Shown one piece after another: positions 51,915-59,780 of a DNA stretch of 64,000 nt. The notes below the pieces were generated by a model, which saw only the letters and a list, made by a program, of their open reading frames with translations, had not been told where the DNA came from and ran no database searches. This DNA comes from Sanyastnella coralliicola (lineage in GTDB: Bacteria; Bacteroidota; Bacteroidia; Flavobacteriales_D; Sanyastnellaceae). Position numbers and translations under genes: made by a program. Each line of letters begins with the position of its first letter. Position 1 is the stretch's first letter. The DNA lies in the NCBI RefSeq assembly GCF_030845195.1, contig NZ_CP132543.1, positions 1,691,501 to 1,755,500 of the forward strand, given 5' to 3'.

Positions 51915-51987
51915 TAGACAAGAGACGAGGGTCTAGAGACTAGAGACCAAGGACCAAGGACCAAAGACCAAAGACTAAAAACCAAAA
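51912..51987. repeat. 7-bp-step array inside the operon, abutting the imelysin start
   Basis: Words GACCAAG, GACCAAA, GACTAAA and AACCAAA step every 7 bases up to the base before the ATG at 51988, preceded by a GAGACTAGAGACC block. The array occupies the whole spacer between the first two genes of the operon. Confidence 0.85.
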
Positions 51988-53067
51988 ATGAAACACTCCT
52001 ACCTCCTACTCCTCCTCGCGTTCGCTTTGGCTTGTTGTGACAACAACGACCCAGAAGATGATCCGATGGTGGATACGCGTTACTCTGCGCAGCTTCCGCA
52101 GTTGGTGAACAATTACGTCACACCGGAATTGGATGCAACAGTGGATGAAGTAGAAGCGTTGAGGGTTTCGGCTGAAGTCTTTGATCTTAACTTGGACCAA
52201 GCTTCTTTGGATGCTTTCCAGGCACAGTTGAAGGAAGCACGTCTTCAGTGGCAGCGTATTTCGTTCTTGTGGTTTGGACCAGGTGATGAGCAGAATACGG
52301 TGCGTGAAGTGAATACCTTCCCTGCGGATGTCATGGCAGTGAGCGCTCATGCCGATGAAGGTTCAACGGGTGGTGAAGGTCTTGACGAAAAGGGATTCTG
52401 TGCCATTGGATGGATGATTCATCATGCAGATGACCAGAGCATTCTCGATTACTACATCGATGACAGCTTTGGAGCTTCACGAAGAGCTCATCTATTGCAC
52501 CTCGTAAACGAAGTAGAGTCAGCCATTGGGAATCTCAACCAGGCGTGGGACAATGGTTTCGACGACACTTTCAGCACAGCTACCGGTTCTTCTGTTGGTT
52601 CAGGAATGAGTCTCTACCACAACGGCCTGACTCGAGATTACGAGAATCTAAAGCGTGAGAAAATTGCGCTGCCATTGGGCTTGCTTACCCTAGACATTCC
52701 ACTTCCAGATAAAGTAGAGGCCTATTATGCTGGTTACTCAGTTGAACTGGCTTTGGCGCATTTGGCTTCGACCCGAGATGCATTGACGGCCAATGATACC
52801 GGAGGAATCATGGCGCTAATCGATGAATTCGGTGCTTTCCATTCTCCATCGAATCAAGACTTGAGCGATGCGATTCTCGAACAATTAGATGCAGCCAAAG
52901 CAGCGCTTGAGCTAGTGCCAGATCCACTTTCTGGAACGATTGAAAGTGACCCCGCGATGGTGCAGTCTGCCTACGATGAATTGCAAGCAGCAGTAGTGCT
53001 CTTGAAGATCGATTTGACAAGTGCGTTGGACGTAAGTATTACTTACACAGATACGGACGGTGATTGA
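51988..53067 (+). CDS. Imelysin-like lipoprotein
   Basis: 359 residues: lipoprotein signal peptide (LLLLLAFALACCDNND) and a helical peptidase-M75/imelysin domain with QLVNNYVTPELDATVDEVEA, RLQWQRISFLWFGPGDE, and an EKGFCAIGWMIHH segment at the position of the family's GxHxxE signature. The usual H and E of that signature are replaced, so canonical metal binding there is doubtful. Imelysins are iron-regulated outer-membrane lipoproteins (EfeO-like fold). An HLVNEVESAIGNLN helix pair follows. The stop overlaps the GTG of the next gene by 8 bp. Confidence 0.83.
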   Translation: MKHSYLLLLLAFALACCDNNDPEDDPMVDTRYSAQLPQLVNNYVTPELDATVDEVEALRVSAEVFDLNLDQASLDAFQAQLKEARLQWQRISFLWFGPGDEQNTVREVNTFPADVMAVSAHADEGSTGGEGLDEKGFCAIGWMIHHADDQSILDYYIDDSFGASRRAHLLHLVNEVESAIGNLNQAWDNGFDDTFSTATGSSVGSGMSLYHNGLTRDYENLKREKIALPLGLLTLDIPLPDKVEAYYAGYSVELALAHLASTRDALTANDTGGIMALIDEFGAFHSPSNQDLSDAILEQLDAAKAALELVPDPLSGTIESDPAMVQSAYDELQAAVVLLKIDLTSALDVSITYTDTDGD

Positions 53068-54430
53068 TGTAATCAACAAATATCGCCGCCATCTGCTAGA
53101 AGAGATATCGATCTGGCCACTGGTCACGCTGCGCGTGGCCTTTGGTCTTTTAATGACCTTCGCTGCGCTGCGCTTCTGGTATTACGGTTGGATTGATGAA
53201 TTATACATCCAACCAGACTTCCATTTCAGCTACTTTGGAATGGATTGGATCCAGCCTTTACCAGGCATCGGCATGTACCTCGTTTTCGCAGGACTAGCCA
53301 TCTCTGCCTTCTGTATTGCCATTGGATTCAAGTTCCGGTTGATGTCGGTGAGTTACTTCCTGCTTTTCACTTACGTGGAATTGCTTGATAAGGCCACCTA
53401 CCTCAACCATTACTACTTCATCAGCATCGTTGCCTTCCTCCTCTGTTTCTCACCTGCGCACAAAGCGCTGAGTGTAGATGTTTGGAGAAAAGGCAGCTCT
53501 GTATCAAAAGTACCGCGCTTCTTCATCTGGTCGTTCATGCTGCAACTCGGTATCGTTTACTTCTTTGCTGGAGTTGCGAAGTTGCACTCAGAATGGCTTT
53601 TTGCTGCCATGCCAATGCGCACGTGGCTACCAGCACGCGCAGACATGCCTATCATCGGCTGGCTGTTTATGTATGAAGAAACGGCCTACGTATTCTCATG
53701 GGCTGGCGCCTTGTACGATCTATCCATCGCCTTCTTGCTGTGTTGGCGAATTACTAGGCCATTCGCCTACCTGTCGGTGGTGGTCTTCCATATTTTGACC
53801 TGGATGCTCTTCCCGATTGGGATTTTCCCATGGGTCATGATCTTCATGACATTGATCTTCTTCCCTGCACATTACCACGCGTTTATTTGGTCTCCAATTC
53901 AGCGTTTCTTTGAAGCATCTGGTCGTGTTGTTTCTCGCCTAACGGCGGAACGGAACCCTGTTCCTTCAATCATCCTTGGGGTGTTTGTACTTCACTTTAT
54001 CGTGCAACTCGTCACACCACTAAGAAGTCACTGGCAATCCGAAAACATCTTCTGGGATGAGCTAGGCTTCCGATTCTCTTGGCGAGTGATGCTAATTGAA
54101 AAAGCGGGAGCCATTGAGTTCTACGTCGTCGACCCGAGAACGGGAAGAAAAGCCATCGTGGCTCCTTCCGAACACCTCACGAAGCTACAGGAGCGGGAAA
54201 TGGCGACGCAACCTGATATGATTATTGAATACGTCCACTACCTCGCAGATATCTACCGAGAGAAAGGCATCGAATCGCCTGAGATCTACGCAGATTCATG
54301 GGTGGCGGTGAATGGCAGTGGTTCACAACGATTCATTGACCCGAAGGTCAACCTCATGAGCGTTGATCCCAACGATCGCTTGTCGTGGATGTTGAAACAA
54401 GAATACTACGTGCAGTTCGGTGAGAAGTAA
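53060..54430 (+). CDS. HTTM protein, vitamin K-dependent carboxylase-like
   Basis: 456 residues with HTTM (horizontally transferred transmembrane) architecture: helices from VTLRVAFGLLMTFAALRFWY onward. The LLDKATYLNHYYF and FFAGVAKLHSEWL signatures are those of vitamin K-dependent gamma-carboxylase, including Lys174, which corresponds to the catalytic base region. FHILTWMLFPIGIFPWVM and a C-terminal soluble domain (LRSHWQSENIFWDELGFRFSWR) follow. Bacterial HTTM proteins are of unknown substrate. Within this operon it may modify or help the lipoproteins or receptor. GTG start, overlap with both neighbours. Confidence 0.88.
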   Translation: MIDVINKYRRHLLEEISIWPLVTLRVAFGLLMTFAALRFWYYGWIDELYIQPDFHFSYFGMDWIQPLPGIGMYLVFAGLAISAFCIAIGFKFRLMSVSYFLLFTYVELLDKATYLNHYYFISIVAFLLCFSPAHKALSVDVWRKGSSVSKVPRFFIWSFMLQLGIVYFFAGVAKLHSEWLFAAMPMRTWLPARADMPIIGWLFMYEETAYVFSWAGALYDLSIAFLLCWRITRPFAYLSVVVFHILTWMLFPIGIFPWVMIFMTLIFFPAHYHAFIWSPIQRFFEASGRVVSRLTAERNPVPSIILGVFVLHFIVQLVTPLRSHWQSENIFWDELGFRFSWRVMLIEKAGAIEFYVVDPRTGRKAIVAPSEHLTKLQEREMATQPDMIIEYVHYLADIYREKGIESPEIYADSWVAVNGSGSQRFIDPKVNLMSVDPNDRLSWMLKQEYYVQFGEK

Positions 54431-56858
54431 GAAGCTACTCATATTGACCCTTTGCTTCCTCGCCTCATTCGCTGCTCAGGCGAGTGATGATCATTCGTTC
54501 AAAGTGATCGTCACCGACAGCGCTAGCGACCGTCCCCTACCCTTTGCCAACATTATCATTAATGAAACGCAGGGATTCATCACTGACAATCTCGGTCAGG
54601 CCCAAGTCGGCGTCAAGGAAGATAACTTCCTACTTAGCATTCGATACCTCGGCTACGAGAACATCGATAGCCTCATTGATTTGAAAAGAGTCTCACTTCC
54701 TCTGCGCGTTAAGCTTCAGCCCATTACCACCGAGCTAGGAACGGCCATCATTTCAGACGACCAAGGGATCAACAACGGTCCTTCAGCAAGCGTAGAACGA
54801 TTCACGGTCTATGCTGCAAAGAAGGCAGACATTATTCGTCCGAAAGAGATTCCGATCAACAGCGCTACCAATAACGCACGCCAGCTCTTTGCACAAGTAG
54901 CAGGACTTAATATCTGGGAAAGTGGAGATGGTGGCGCACAGCTTTCGATTGGTGGTCGAGGTCTTGACCCTAGTCGTACTTCAAACTTCAATACCCGCCA
55001 GAACGGATACGACATCTCTGCGGATCCTTTGGGTTACCCTGAAGCATACTACACCCCTCCACCACAAGCGATTGAGCGTATTGAATTGATTCGAGGCGCA
55101 GCGAGTTTACAGTTCGGTCCACAGTTCGGCGGGATGCTCAACTTTGATTTGATTGATGCCCCACAGCGCACCATTGGTGTGATCAGCGAACAGAGTTTGG
55201 CTTCGTTCAATACCTTCTCCTCATTCAACGCGTTTGGACATTCTTCTGAAAACATGCAGGTGATGGGCTACTGGCACCACCGCCAAGGCGACGGATGGAG
55301 AGAGCGTAGCGCTTTTGAATCCAACAACTTCCATGGCAAAGTTGTCTTGGGGAAATCAACTGACCGTCGCATCACTTTTGAATACACGCATTACAAGTAC
55401 CTCGGCGAACAGCCTGGCGGACTCACAGACAAAGCCTTCGAGGAAGACCCAAGCCAAGTGCTGCGTGAGCGCAATTGGTTCAACGTTGAATGGAATCTCG
55501 CTGCTGTGATCTGGGAGCAAAAACTCGGACAAAACCTTCAACTTCAGGTTCGTCCGTTCTGGCTACGCGCCCATCGCCTAGCCCTGGGCCACCTCGGCAG
55601 AATCAACCGCGCTGACCCAGGTGGGAATCGCGATCTCATCGAAGGAAACTTCCACAACTGGGGTGTAGAATCACGTCTTCGCTTTGACTGGTCTTTGGGA
55701 GATCTACCTTCTACCCTTGTTACTGGTGTACGCTATTTCAACGGGCAAAACACCAACATTCAAGGTTCCGGAAGTGATGACGACACACCGAACTTCACTC
55801 AAATCTCAGACGAGTTGATCAACAGCTCAGACTATGAATTTGACAACCTGAACCTTGCTTTCTTCGCTGAGCAAGTATTCCGCGTTAGCGAAAAAATGAC
55901 CATTACTCCAGGGATACGCACTGAGTACATTCAAACAGCTTCAGAAGGAAGCTATACACAAGTGTTATTTGACGGCGCAGGAAATCTACTGCCTACCTAC
56001 CCTCGTATATTCAACAGTAATGATCAACGCGACCGTACAATCTTCTTGTTTGGTGTAGGAGTTTCGCGAAAGTTCAGAACGAATCAAGAGTTCTACGCAA
56101 ACTACTCACAGAACTACCGCGCGATTAACTTCAATGACATTCGCATCATTAACCCAAACCAGGTGGTAGACACCAACATGGTTGACGAAAGTGGACACAC
56201 AATTGACCTTGGTTTTAGAGGCAGCATTGGGAATGCGATATACATTGACGCGTCTGCGTTTATTCTCTCGTACAACAACAAGATTGGTAACAAGCTGGAT
56301 ACCATGACCGTGAGTCAAACGCTGGGCCCGCAATTGGTTCGAGTACGCACCAACCTTTCAGAAGCCTACACCAAAGGAATTGAATTCACCACTGAAATTG
56401 ATCCCCTCTGGTGGTGGGAAGGAAACCAAGACCTGAAGCTTCGCATCTTCGGAAACGTAGCCATCACAGACGCCGTTTATCGCTCAGACGAAGATCCCAC
56501 CCTAGACGGCAACTTCGTAGAGTATGCCCCACGTTGGAACGTTAAAACCGGCGTAAGAGTCAACTGGAAAGCCTTCAACACCTACTGGCAATGGACCTAC
56601 GTCTCTGAACAGTTCACCGATGCCTCCAACGCCCCAGAAGGATTCGACATCAACGCCGTCGTAGGTGCCATCCCATCCTACCAAATCCACGACATCGGCA
56701 TCGGCTACAGCTACCGCGACTTCACCCTCTCCGCTGGGGTAGACAATCTCCTAGACACGAGCTACTTCACTCGCAGAGCAAGTGGATACCCCGGGCCTGG
56801 GATCTTGCCGGCTGATCCGAGGAACTTTTACTTGTCGTTGAGGCTTGATTTGTGGTAA
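54420..56858 (+). CDS. TonB-dependent outer-membrane receptor
   Basis: 812 residues: signal peptide (LLILTLCFLASFAAQASD), an N-terminal carboxypeptidase-regulatory-like domain (SDRPLPFANIIINETQGFIT, residues ~28-105), a plug domain (RQLFAQVAGLNIWESGDGGA, RIELIRGAASLQFGPQFGGM) and a 22-stranded barrel ending SLRLDLW. Plug and barrel features resemble FecA/siderophore receptors rather than SusC. Fourth gene of the Fur-box-preceded operon, start GTG overlapping the HTTM gene. Substrate probably a metal complex or a peptide product; inferred. A one-mismatch dispersed motif lies at 55878. Confidence 0.93.
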   Translation: MRSKKLLILTLCFLASFAAQASDDHSFKVIVTDSASDRPLPFANIIINETQGFITDNLGQAQVGVKEDNFLLSIRYLGYENIDSLIDLKRVSLPLRVKLQPITTELGTAIISDDQGINNGPSASVERFTVYAAKKADIIRPKEIPINSATNNARQLFAQVAGLNIWESGDGGAQLSIGGRGLDPSRTSNFNTRQNGYDISADPLGYPEAYYTPPPQAIERIELIRGAASLQFGPQFGGMLNFDLIDAPQRTIGVISEQSLASFNTFSSFNAFGHSSENMQVMGYWHHRQGDGWRERSAFESNNFHGKVVLGKSTDRRITFEYTHYKYLGEQPGGLTDKAFEEDPSQVLRERNWFNVEWNLAAVIWEQKLGQNLQLQVRPFWLRAHRLALGHLGRINRADPGGNRDLIEGNFHNWGVESRLRFDWSLGDLPSTLVTGVRYFNGQNTNIQGSGSDDDTPNFTQISDELINSSDYEFDNLNLAFFAEQVFRVSEKMTITPGIRTEYIQTASEGSYTQVLFDGAGNLLPTYPRIFNSNDQRDRTIFLFGVGVSRKFRTNQEFYANYSQNYRAINFNDIRIINPNQVVDTNMVDESGHTIDLGFRGSIGNAIYIDASAFILSYNNKIGNKLDTMTVSQTLGPQLVRVRTNLSEAYTKGIEFTTEIDPLWWWEGNQDLKLRIFGNVAITDAVYRSDEDPTLDGNFVEYAPRWNVKTGVRVNWKAFNTYWQWTYVSEQFTDASNAPEGFDINAVVGAIPSYQIHDIGIGYSYRDFTLSAGVDNLLDTSYFTRRASGYPGPGILPADPRNFYLSLRLDLW

Positions 56859-56861
56859 CTC

Positions 56862-56995
56862 TTACCCCGGCGTCCGGCATCCGGCGTCCGTTTTGTTCTC
56901 TGTTCTTGGTTCTTGGTTCGAAAAATTCTGAATCATACTCATTTCGAAACATGTCGTAGTTATTTTCGGACGCCGGATGCCGGACGCCGGGGTAA
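56862..56995. repeat. 29-bp perfect inverted repeat after the receptor gene
   Basis: A 29-bp arm built of GGCGTCC/GGCATCC words (56862-56890) is repeated in exact inverse complement at 56967-56995, separated by 76 bp that contains a GTTCTTG-type 7-bp array. It can form a very stable hairpin at the 3' end of the receptor operon; no T tract follows, so it is not a standard terminator. Confidence 0.9.
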
Positions 56996-57020
56996 AAGCC
57001 CCCAACCCAAGTACAATCCC

Positions 57021-57058
57021 AGTTATAGTTTATCGATTATCGATTCTAGATTAGAGAC
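57021..57058. repeat. 7-bp-step array (GTTATAG/TTTATCG/ATTATCG words)
   Basis: Short array sharing vocabulary with 57645-57840 and 63524-63548. Confidence 0.65.
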
Positions 57059-57114
57059 CCTCATCTCTCGACCAATCGTCAGATTTCCGTGATAAAACAC
57101 AATTTCATTGGCAT

Positions 57115-57122
57115 TAAATTTG
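57115..57122 (+). promoter_or_regulatory. -7 promoter element (TAAATTTG)
   Basis: Exact TAnnTTTG match 15 to 24 bp upstream of the possible start codons of the HYR-like gene. Confidence 0.55.
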
Positions 57123-57146
57123 TTCTGTAACTGAAAAATGACTCAA

Positions 57147-57644
57147 ATGAAAAAACTCATCCTAACCTTGGCGGTAGTGCTTGGCGCATTGTGGAGTACG
57201 GCACAGATTACGATTGATCCCTACCAGATCGAGATGCGTGTATCTGTTGATGAAGTAGAGAAGTTGGATGCCATCACAGCAACAAGCGCGTGCGGTGAGA
57301 TCTCAGTATCCGTAAAGCTGCAACAGTTCAGCGGTGGATGTTTAGGAAATACTGTCCGCACATTCACTTTTACTGATGGGTGTGGTAACACAGAGACAGC
57401 ACAGCAGTTCTTGATCCTCACTGATGACGTCCCTCCTGTTTTCGACGCGATTCCAGAAAGCATCACTGCCAGCAAAGACGATGTCCCAGCAGCGGCAGAA
57501 GTCACAGCCACTGACAACAGCGGCAAAGACGTAGAAATCACGATGACAGAAGTCGTAGAACGCAAACGCATCATCCGCACATGGACAGCGGAAGATCAAT
57601 GCGGGAATAAAGCGACGAAGGAACAAGTCATATCTCTTAAGTAA
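57147..57644 (+). CDS. Exported HYR-like domain protein
   Basis: 165 residues: signal peptide (MKKLILTLAVVLGALWSTAQ) and one or two HYR/Ig-like modules: SACGEISVSVKLQQFSGG, FTFTDGCGNTETAQQF, then VPPVFDAIPESITASKDDVP, TATDNSGKDVEITM and WTAEDQCGNKATKEQ. Paired cysteines suggest disulfides. HYR modules are adhesion units, normally repeated in large surface proteins; here only a minimal one is present and no sorting domain follows. An in-frame ATG at 57138 is an alternative start. Confidence 0.8.
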   Translation: MKKLILTLAVVLGALWSTAQITIDPYQIEMRVSVDEVEKLDAITATSACGEISVSVKLQQFSGGCLGNTVRTFTFTDGCGNTETAQQFLILTDDVPPVFDAIPESITASKDDVPAAAEVTATDNSGKDVEITMTEVVERKRIIRTWTAEDQCGNKATKEQVISLK

Positions 57645-57840
57645 ACTATAATCGATAAACTATAAACGATAACTGGGGTGCCCGTAGGATGCATGAATAT
57701 TCCTCAACTCCAAATAGTTATTGTTTATCATTTCTAGATTATCGATAACTGGGGTACCTGTTGGGTTCGTGGTTCGTAAATGACCCTCAACCCCAAATAG
57801 TTATCGTTTATCGTTTCTAGATTATCGATTCGCGTTCCGT
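57645..57840. repeat. Two direct ~80-bp imperfect copies plus 7-bp-step arrays
   Basis: Block 57668-57745 and block 57746-57828 each run CGATAACTGGGGT, a variable middle, CAAATAGTTAT and a TTTATC-TTTCTAGATTAT end. They share both ends and differ in the middle by about five bases of length. The ends step every 7 bases. No gene is visible in this stretch. Confidence 0.85.
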
Positions 57841-57868
57841 GAAACTTTTCTTGTGGTTTTGAGTACAC

Positions 57869-58117
57869 ATGAGCGTAACTATACAACTGACGCTTATGAG
57901 AAACTTAATCGTGAGCCTAGAGAAGCTGCCACAGACAGTTCTCGAAGCTATTCAGAGTGCTTACCCACACGGGTATGACCATTTGACATTCGAGTTCGAA
58001 CACCCGGTAAAGGAGGAGATTTATACGGCTCTTCGTTTCGCTACGGAAGAAGTGAACTACGTGATCAAATTAGATTCCAGAGAAAAGAACATCGACCGCT
58101 TATACGACGGCGGTTGA
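57869..58117 (+). CDS. Small protein of unknown function
   Basis: 82 residues (or 73 if the start is the internal ATG at 57896): RNLIVSLEKLPQTVLEAIQS then HPVKEEIYTALRFATEEVNY. No family recognised; it looks like a compact alpha/beta fold. A strong terminator follows, supporting a real transcript. Confidence 0.65.
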   Translation: MSVTIQLTLMRNLIVSLEKLPQTVLEAIQSAYPHGYDHLTFEFEHPVKEEIYTALRFATEEVNYVIKLDSREKNIDRLYDGG

Positions 58118-58142
58118 ACCACCAACCAATGATTTCCTATTT

Positions 58143-58168
58143 AAGGCCCTGCTTTGCGGGGCTTTTTT
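58143..58168 (+). terminator. Rho-independent terminator
   Basis: AAGGCCCTGC and GCGGGGCTTT pair with a 3-base loop and one mismatch, followed by a T run. Ends the 82-residue protein's transcript. Confidence 0.85.
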
Positions 58169-58310
58169 TGTGGTTGAGATTTAGGATGAACTGGTAATTG
58201 CTACCAAAGGACAATGAGCTTTCGGAGTTGAATTATTTCGATATTTAAAAGCTCCAATCCCATTATAGATTGTAACGAACGTTCAGCTGAGCATTAAACG
58301 CAAAATATTC

Positions 58311-59054
58311 ATGATCCTTCCAGGAGCTAAATACAGAAATGCTAAGGCCTTGAAAGTGTCTGGTTTGATTCATTTTACCTGGGCATTTTCAGAGCGTTTT
58401 GATTTCGTACTACCCAAGGGTGAATCGTTTAAGGTAAGCTACTTCAATGATCCAGATGACGAGGAAATACAGGTTTGGCTTGACGCTCCTTCTAAGTATG
58501 AAGAGATGGTGGTTGGCGAATACTTGAAAGCTGAGAAATATGATTCTTACAGCCTCTTACTGCGAAAAGACCAACTCGAATCGCACTGTGAAGCATTGAT
58601 CCGTGATATGCAAGTCATCTATTTTGACTTAACACCGGAAAGTGATCATTGGCTTTCGAGCTACTCTCGCAATGGATTCACATTCAATGATCTATACTAC
58701 CCAACAGTTGAACACTTCTTTCAGTCCCAGAAATTCACAGATCCCGTTCATGCAGAGAGAATCAGATTAGCATCGTCATCAAAAGTCGCCACTGAATTAG
58801 GGAATGATATGAAGCATAAAACGAAGAATAATTGGGATGAAATGAAAGATGACATCATGTTTCTCGGTGTCAAGTTGAAGTTTAACCAAAACCCTGAGAT
58901 GTTAAATGCCTTAATTCAAACGGGAGAAACCTTAATCATTGCAAATTCACCCCTTGATCATTATTGGGGAATCGGTCTAGATAACACTGGGAGAAATCAT
59001 CTAGGCACTCTTTTGATGAGAGTTAGGCTAATGGCTTTGCATAACAAAGAATGA
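58311..59054 (+). CDS. NADAR-domain protein with an extra N-terminal region
   Basis: 247 residues. The C-terminal ~140 form a NADAR (YbiA-like) domain: TFNDLYYPTVEHFFQSQKF, NNWDEMKDDIMFLGVKLKFN, the TGETLIIANSPLDHYWGIGL stretch and HLGTLLMRVR. NADAR enzymes remove ADP-ribose from guanine bases or cleave riboflavin/NAD-derived ribosyl bonds in characterised members. The first ~105 residues (FTWAFSERFDFVLPKGESFK) are not part of the core and are unidentified. First gene of an A/T-richer plus-strand run. Cytoplasmic. Confidence 0.86.
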   Translation: MILPGAKYRNAKALKVSGLIHFTWAFSERFDFVLPKGESFKVSYFNDPDDEEIQVWLDAPSKYEEMVVGEYLKAEKYDSYSLLLRKDQLESHCEALIRDMQVIYFDLTPESDHWLSSYSRNGFTFNDLYYPTVEHFFQSQKFTDPVHAERIRLASSSKVATELGNDMKHKTKNNWDEMKDDIMFLGVKLKFNQNPEMLNALIQTGETLIIANSPLDHYWGIGLDNTGRNHLGTLLMRVRLMALHNKE

Positions 59055-59067
59055 TATATAGAATTCC

Positions 59068-59583
59068 ATGAAAACCACCTTTCAGAAGACACTCCCAATT
59101 TTATCTATTGTTGTTCTCCTCTTCGTTAGTTGTAGAACCAACGACTCGTTTAATGACAAAACCTTCAATGAACTGACACACAAGTTCAACATCGACTCTT
59201 CACAGGTAGTTTACATGTTTTATCAGAAGTATGGTTTTACAGATGTCTGTGAAGATTTAATCATGCTTACTAATGTTGACCTCAATCCAGAACTGAGTGA
59301 ACGTTTGCCCATGAGTGACCATGATCTGGAAATGGTAGCAATGTTTTCTATTTCTCAAACATCAGCGAAGCCAATTCAAGCCATGCTCTCCCCTGATCAA
59401 GGGAGTGAGTTTAAAGACATCGAACTTGAATACCTTGATTATAATCCAAGTAGTCTAAAATCAATTGATTTCGTGGATGGAAGCTATGAAATCACTCAAA
59501 CGCAGATGATGTTCACCTTGAAGATTTACGATGAGGAGTCTGGATTGCTTTATGTCGCTTCACATGGGTGTGATGGTACCTAG
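59068..59583 (+). CDS. Lipoprotein of unknown function
   Basis: 171 residues with a lipoprotein signal peptide (TLPILSIVVLLFVSCRTN) and an acidic mature part (ELTHKFNIDSSQVVYMFYQK, FKDIELEYLDYNPSSL). No family recognised. It starts 13 bp after the NADAR gene and may share its transcript. Confidence 0.7.
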   Translation: MKTTFQKTLPILSIVVLLFVSCRTNDSFNDKTFNELTHKFNIDSSQVVYMFYQKYGFTDVCEDLIMLTNVDLNPELSERLPMSDHDLEMVAMFSISQTSAKPIQAMLSPDQGSEFKDIELEYLDYNPSSLKSIDFVDGSYEITQTQMMFTLKIYDEESGLLYVASHGCDGT

Positions 59584-59780
59584 AAAGCCATTAAACTGCA
59601 TTTCGAGCGGCCTTGCTTGCGAAGCTTTTTTGTGGTCGCCTGGAAAAGCTTTGAGTAGATCTTTGCATTTTTTTGTGACTCAGCGAAACGCTTTATTATG
59701 ATATTGAGAGTATCAAAGCGTCGGTAACTCATTGGTTCATTGACGTAGGTTTTTGAAACAAGTACTCGCACCAGGCCAGA

